A stretch of DNA of 64,000 nt from Ephydatia muelleri (lineage: Eukaryota > Porifera > Demospongiae > Spongillida > Spongillidae). The translations under genes and the position numbers were made by a program. The notes beneath the pieces are model-generated. The model was not told the origin of the DNA. It did not search any database and was given only the letters and a program-made list of their open reading frames with translations. Where the stretch lies: contig JABACO010000016.1 in the NCBI GenBank assembly GCA_013339895.1, forward strand, positions 3,305,767 to 3,369,766. Reading direction: 5' to 3'. Shown here in pieces: positions 59,336-64,000 of the stretch; the stretch's first letter is position 1; every line of letters starts with the position of its first letter.

Positions 59336-60062
59336 TATAGCTATTGCATCCATGGTACGTTCTATGCAAACTATGTCACATGCAAATTAAAGAGTAGATT
59401 GGTCTATTGGAATCTGGATTCAGATAGATCAGGCGTTAGGGATAGGGAAATGATGGTTTCTCTTCGATCTGGTTACTGTGGTACGATCACTTAACAAGAA
59501 AATGCTCTCGCGCTATTTTGTTGATGGTGATCGAGGTCCGGACGAACGCCTCATCCTGATCCAACTCCTCGACCAGACGCGACTATATCTAACCTTGATG
59601 TACATATGAGTGAACGTGTAATGAGAATAGGCCAGTACCGGTGCTCCTCCCTAGAGATGAGCCATGATCACAAATAGTATCTACCACACCCCCAACGAGA
59701 TGACGCATGCGTAATTGTTGTGGTATTCTTTAATTAGAATTTTCATTCTTGTAAACACAGCTGGACTGTGACGATACTACGGGTGTTCAACAAGGTGCGT
59801 TATTAATGTCGTGGAAGATATCGGTTGCTGTGATTGGATACGATAATACGAGAGTGCTGATATGAGTACGAAGGTTGAGGAATTTTATGTGGTTCTTGCG
59901 CTCGTAGCTTAGACTATTCGCTATGGTACAGCTTCAGTTGCTCATAGTAGGTTAGCATTCGGATGCCAAATATCCGTAGCTGGTCATTAGGCTATGGTTA
60001 AGGCATGCGAAAGCCAACATTAGGAAGTGAAGTGTGCAATTGCGTATGTATGTGTATCTACG

Positions 60063-60063
<1 letters not shown>
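59336..60063. other. Upstream region of BRK1
   Basis: No coding sequence recognised. Probably contains the BRK1 promoter and perhaps a non-coding first exon; no motif is decisive. Confidence 0.35.
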
Positions 60064-60134
<71 letters not shown>

Positions 60135-60152
60135 TGTGTGTGTGTGTGTGTG
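60064..60152. repeat. (TG)n microsatellite
   Basis: About 44 TG units with one TATG interruption, roughly 0.6 kb upstream of the BRK1 coding exon, possibly inside its 5' intron. Confidence 0.95.
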
Positions 60153-60742
60153 GCGTACATGTGTGGTGTAGCGTTGGGTATCTGCATGTTATGTGCTGTG
60201 TGTGTATGTTACACGTGTGAGTTGTTGGGAGGACCAACTCAGCCATTTTTATTCGCTCCAGTGTGAACGTTAGGTACCAAGCGTTAGGTCTGTCCTTCAA
60301 GGTATCGTCGTTATGTGCCATACCTCTGGATCCTCATGTTGTTATCGTGGATTGGTGGTGTTACCAAACACCAGAACCATTGTGTCGTGTGTGTGGCATA
60401 CATAGTCAGTGTCTTGTTGCGTTTATCTCGGCGAAGTGTAATTTACCTTTATTACGTGGACACTTGTTGTGCATGCACTGAATAGTATTCATCCGTTAAC
60501 TCGGACAAGTTACTGGGCCATGACCTACGTGCACTGCTGTATGCATTAGACGATATGTGAGTAGCTGGTTATTCTTTTATGGAGTAAGACTAGCTAGCAT
60601 AGTAACCATTTAACACATAGACTCTTATGGTACACTGTTGTTGATTTATCATGCCTTTTTTGGCGTCTTGTCTTTGTTTTCATATTGATAATAACTGAAA
60701 TGATAATGTGATCTTTTCACATTGCTATTGGGACAGGTAAAC

Positions 60743-60946
60743 ATGACATCTGTACAAAGCCAGATCCAGCAAGATTGGAACAACAGAGAGTTTGTGGAAA
60801 CGATAGCATCCAGCATAAAGAAGATCGCTGAATTTCTCAATGCATTTGACATGTCTGCAAGGTCTCGACTAGCAAAATTGAACCAGAAATTAGTATACCT
60901 TGAGAGACAAGTGGCATTTCTAGAGGCACGGGTTACAAAGAGCTAA
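60743..60946 (+). CDS. BRK1: BRK1 (BRICK1/HSPC300), WAVE complex subunit
   Basis: A 67-residue protein from ATG 60743: [40 protein letters not shown] and [20 protein letters not shown], ending EARVTKS. It aligns along its whole length with animal BRK1 (QREIHQDWANREYIE, SSIKKIADFLNSFDMSCRSR, EARVTKG; human 75 residues). BRK1 is the small coiled-coil subunit that nucleates assembly of the WAVE regulatory complex, which activates Arp2/3 downstream of Rac. A splice acceptor (TTGGGACAG) ends at 60736, so the ATG is six bases into this exon and the upstream exon is probably 5' UTR. An in-frame coding extension upstream is possible but not needed. Confidence 0.92.
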   Translation: MTSVQSQIQQDWNNREFVETIASSIKKIAEFLNAFDMSARSRLAKLNQKLVYLERQVAFLEARVTKS

Positions 60947-61317
60947 AACTGGTCTACTGTCAAGTGTCGTTTTTGACTCAGTCAAATTGTATAGTAAGAT
61001 AATGTGCAATGCAATGCCATAGACTACAGCAGAATTCTTGTGGTGTGTAAATGTTATGCAGTATGTCAGTTTGTGTGCAGTTATTGATGTAGTAATATTA
61101 TATTTAGAATGGATTACTTTGGCTCTGTACATTAGTCTGCTGACGTGTGGACACCATACCTATGGATGCTGCATAATGCATTTCAGTACATTACATGATC
61201 AGATACTCCTAGGAAAAAAGAACTAAATTTGTTTTTGAAATGTGCACATCTGATTCATATAGATGGATAACGCATGTTAAGATGCCTGTTTTCTATACAT
61301 GTAGGTGAGTGCTTGTG

Positions 61318-61323
61318 AATAAA
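61318..61323 (+). promoter_or_regulatory. Candidate BRK1 poly(A) signal
   Basis: AATAAA 372 bases after the BRK1 stop; a second AATAAA follows at 61370. Confidence 0.5.
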
Positions 61324-61389
61324 ATTAATGTTTGTTTTTGAAAAATACAATCACGCTCCATATACATGTAATAAAACACTATTCAGTCC

Positions 61390-62060
61390 TATTGTCTAGG
61401 ATGGCTCTTGAAGTCAGGTTTAAAGGTCTTCGATGACTTTGGACTTTGGTTGGGAAGAACCAGTAGCCAGGCGAGACACCAAATGTGAAAAGTGTCCTGA
61501 GCCTCTCAACCCCATGCCAGCTGCCATAGGTCTCCATGGCAATGTGAACACATACCCAACCCAACTCATGGCACTTTTAGTCATTTGCCATGTGCTTGTG
61601 AAATTCTCATACCAGGCTGCGTCCCAGCCACCTGTCAAGCCTATCCTATAGGCAGAGTAGAGAGGTAACAATGATGTCAAATGCAGCTGGCTTGCCTCTC
61701 CCACTCTACTGCATCAGCGTGATGAGAATGGCTGTGGTCAGGAGTGAGCCTTCTACCCATCTCAATCCTGATGGCATGATGGCAAGCACACCCCTCAATG
61801 GGTTGTACTGAGTCTCTCTGCACAACCAATATTTAGGGGGTGTGCCTCTGCCCTTGACTCTCTTGGCCACCATGCAGTATCTTGTAAGTGTGGTAGATAT
61901 GCATCTCTACCACACTTACAAGATGCTGCATTGTGGCCAAGAGGGTAAAGGGCATAGGGAAGCTCCTGTGAAGCGAGCCACCACTTAATCGCAATTAACC
62001 TGGAGTTCACTGGATCCAGGTGCAGGCCAAGCTAATAGAAGGTACCACAGCTATCCAGGA
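61390..62060 (-). mobile_element. Reverse transcriptase element, C-terminal fragment with inverted piece
   Basis: The - strand reads PLGHNAASCKCGRD (about 61945-61900), the Cys/His block of the RT family. It then reads YRIGLTGGWDAAWYENFTST, MSWVGYVFTLPWRPMAAGMG and LVSRLATGSSQPKSKV further down, equivalent to the LGWxCxPLAVETYGxWG region but diverged. A local inverted repeat (61862-61941) sits in the Cys/His part. Dead fragment. Confidence 0.6.
61862..61941. repeat. 36-bp-arm hairpin inside the RT fragment
   Basis: Arms 61862-61897 and 61906-61941 match as inverted copies with two mismatches and an 8-base loop. The arm sequence includes ATCTTGTAAGTGTGGTAGA. It looks like an inverted local duplication of the element's Cys/His-coding segment. 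Confidence 0.9.
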
Positions 62061-62549
62061 AGCAGCATGAGGATCAGACAGAGCTAGGAGGCGAGCTTTG
62101 TTAGCAATGGAAGATGCCCCAGACAAAGAACGAAGAATATGTTTTTCCCTGACATGACTCCCTTGTAACACTGAGGTAGGTAGCTTTAAGTGACTTTATA
62201 GTAACTAGCAGTTTGGTTGTACTGATACATATCTTTAATAAGGTTTTGATTACCATCCTCACAACCTGAACTACACAGTGATGCTATACAAGCTGCACAA
62301 GAATGGGTACAAAGAGAGTGGAGACCAAACCACCATAAGCTGTGGCGCCAAGCAACATATGCATCTTGTGTATCTACTGCCATGAAGCACTGTCCTACAT
62401 CATTGTCACAATGAGAGTGGCTTGTGCAAAGTAAACCAACCTTCAGTAGTTGCCACAAATGTGTAAATAACCACAATATATTTTTAACCCCATTATCTAA
62501 TATCCTTCAAATGTTAGAAGTAAATACAAAATGAAAGGGCACTTGATCA
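62061..62549. other. Spacer between RT fragments
   Basis: No gene recognised. Confidence 0.4.
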
Positions 62550-62790
62550 TGCATTATAGATTACAATTTAATGCATCATTTATTAACACACTGTATAATA
62601 ATAAATTGCATTTGTTGGGTAAACATCTAACCAAAGTGGCCCTGGCAATGGCTTGAACCAGGGTGAAATTGAGCCTCCTGTGGCAGGAGGTGATGGCAAT
62701 GCTGGAAGAGAGGTGTGAGAAGGTGCCGTTAGCCTCCTTGCCCCAGTTATCATATGTCTCCACAGCAACTGCATTAAACAAAATAAACAA
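62550..62790 (-). mobile_element. Reverse transcriptase element, extreme C-terminal fragment
   Basis: The - strand reads VAVETYDNWGKEANGTFSHL, SSSIAITSCHRRLNFTLVQA and IARATLVRC. This is the end of the same RT family (VETYxNWGKEA), with the final HRRLNFTLVQAIARAxLxR segment preserved. Short 3' remnant. Confidence 0.7.
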
Positions 62791-64000
62791 AAATCAAATT
62801 AATAATTGCATAATGTGGATAAATTGCTATAACAATTTCCACTCAACAAATCATATGATTTTCTTATTGAGTATTCAGTGAATAAATATCCTGCTTTTCA
62901 TTAGAAAAAACATTATAACTGTATGATTTTTATTCCATAGTTATTAAGCAAATAAGTATACTTACGGCTATTGCGACTAGAAACAGCATTTTTGTACATG
63001 TAAGTTTAGCATATGAATATTACTGAGCTCAGACCCAAGATTGGTCAGGCCATCTGCCACCACTGCAATTCGGTACCAGCGGCTGGGTTGCTTTTAATTA
63101 TATGCTACTGCAAGTAAGTTTTGATGCACTTTGCAGCAATCTAAAATTTGTAATTCCGTACATAAGTGTGGACGTGGAAATATACCATTATACTTATAAA
63201 TAAAATGTAAAAAATATATAAACGTATTACATATCTTTTGCAAGTGTGAGAAGTCTAAGGTCACGAACTTAATAGAATGGAATTACATGCACAGACACTA
63301 CAGATATACAATACTAGTCACGCACATTATAAAGTTCCCAGGGAAATGCCTGCTGACTGTGGTTAACACAAAAGTTGATCTCATACGGTCGTGCACCCTA
63401 TGCTACACAAGCAAGGCATTCTCAATGACTCTTTATGATTAAAGGAGAAGTTTGCTACTAGGAACAACTTCACAAGTTAACGTGGAATTTCCAATTTCTT
63501 ATGTTTAATGAACATTGTCAATTTCACTCAAGATATCTCCTAAATCTTGAAGACTCTTCTATTTTTCTCTTGTGGAATTAAATACAAGCATTTCACACTA
63601 CTAAGATTAACTGATTTCTTCATAAGAAATATTGCAAGTCAAGCCAATTTTCTAAAAACGTTTATACACTATGGGAAATTTGCTACTTCAAGGTTCGGAG
63701 TGAACAACAAGGCTATAATTTATTTAATGGTAATTTTTATTCACAATGTGTTGTACAGCTAAATATTTAACAGTTAAATCTATCAAAGTTTCCACAATAG
63801 CATACGTGCATAGTTCACCCAATAGCATACATGCATGTAGCCTATTCATAGCATATACAAAGCCTACATAAAATCAAAGTTCTCAGACACTATTTATCTG
63901 TCTGCAGTGTATAGGTTTAGCTAGCCTGTTGGACTTCGATAATGTTATATTCCCTAGAATAATACAATTTCTATGCACTGTTACACTGATCCAAGGAGTC
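62791..64000. other. AT-rich stretch, no gene recognised
   Basis: No conserved protein text or repeat structure was seen to the end of the window. Confidence 0.4.

Noticed and set aside
60005-60321. Cys/Val-rich open frames upstream of BRK1
   Set aside because: They arise from the (TG)n repeat and have no domain.

Overview
The window looks like nuclear DNA of an early-branching animal, most likely a demosponge resembling Amphimedon. This is inferred from gene content and architecture, since no search could be run. Host genes are intron-rich with GT-AG introns and conserved metazoan exons. The DNA is AT-rich, full of TACATGTA-type palindromes and CA/TG microsatellites, and packed with broken transposons. 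Two clear housekeeping genes (SKIC2 helicase and BRK1), an ankyrin/coiled-coil/TKL kinase and a lineage-specific 7TM receptor fit a sponge.

Layout. Positions 1-10.6 kb hold the 3' part of an ankyrin-repeat protein kinase on the + strand; its first large intron contains a decayed non-LTR-like reverse transcriptase element. From 11 to 14.4 kb lies a Ty3-type retrotransposon fossil split by a 1.1-kb hAT DNA transposon. From 16 to 17.5 kb a second hAT transposase fragment lies on the - strand. At 18.2-19.5 kb there is a decayed duplicate of the kinase intron that carries one ankyrin exon. A single-exon 7TM receptor lies on the - strand at 20.5-21.5 kb, followed by a LINE-like 3' fragment at 22.6 kb.

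From 23.5 to 55.8 kb a single - strand gene, SKIC2 (SKIV2L/Ski2), can be followed through 30 exons whose phases all close, giving a predicted protein of 1,207 residues. Its long introns host three related long-terminal-inverted-repeat elements (one carrying a 1-kb array of 25-bp repeats), a tyrosine-recombinase fossil, several MITEs, a Ty3 fossil, and a hAT element with a 3.5-kb DNA transposon nested inside it.

From 57 to 64 kb there are three fragments of the reverse transcriptase family already seen in the kinase intron, an unassigned exon-like coding piece at 58.0-58.2 kb, a MITE with internal repeats, a long (TG)n tract, and the small BRK1 gene (WAVE complex) on the + strand.

The host genes do not form a pathway. 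SKIC2 acts in cytoplasmic 3'-5' RNA decay, BRK1 in actin nucleation, and the kinase and receptor in signalling. No new multi-gene system was found. The most unusual things are the inverted-repeat element family, the nested insertions, and some splice-site features of SKIC2.
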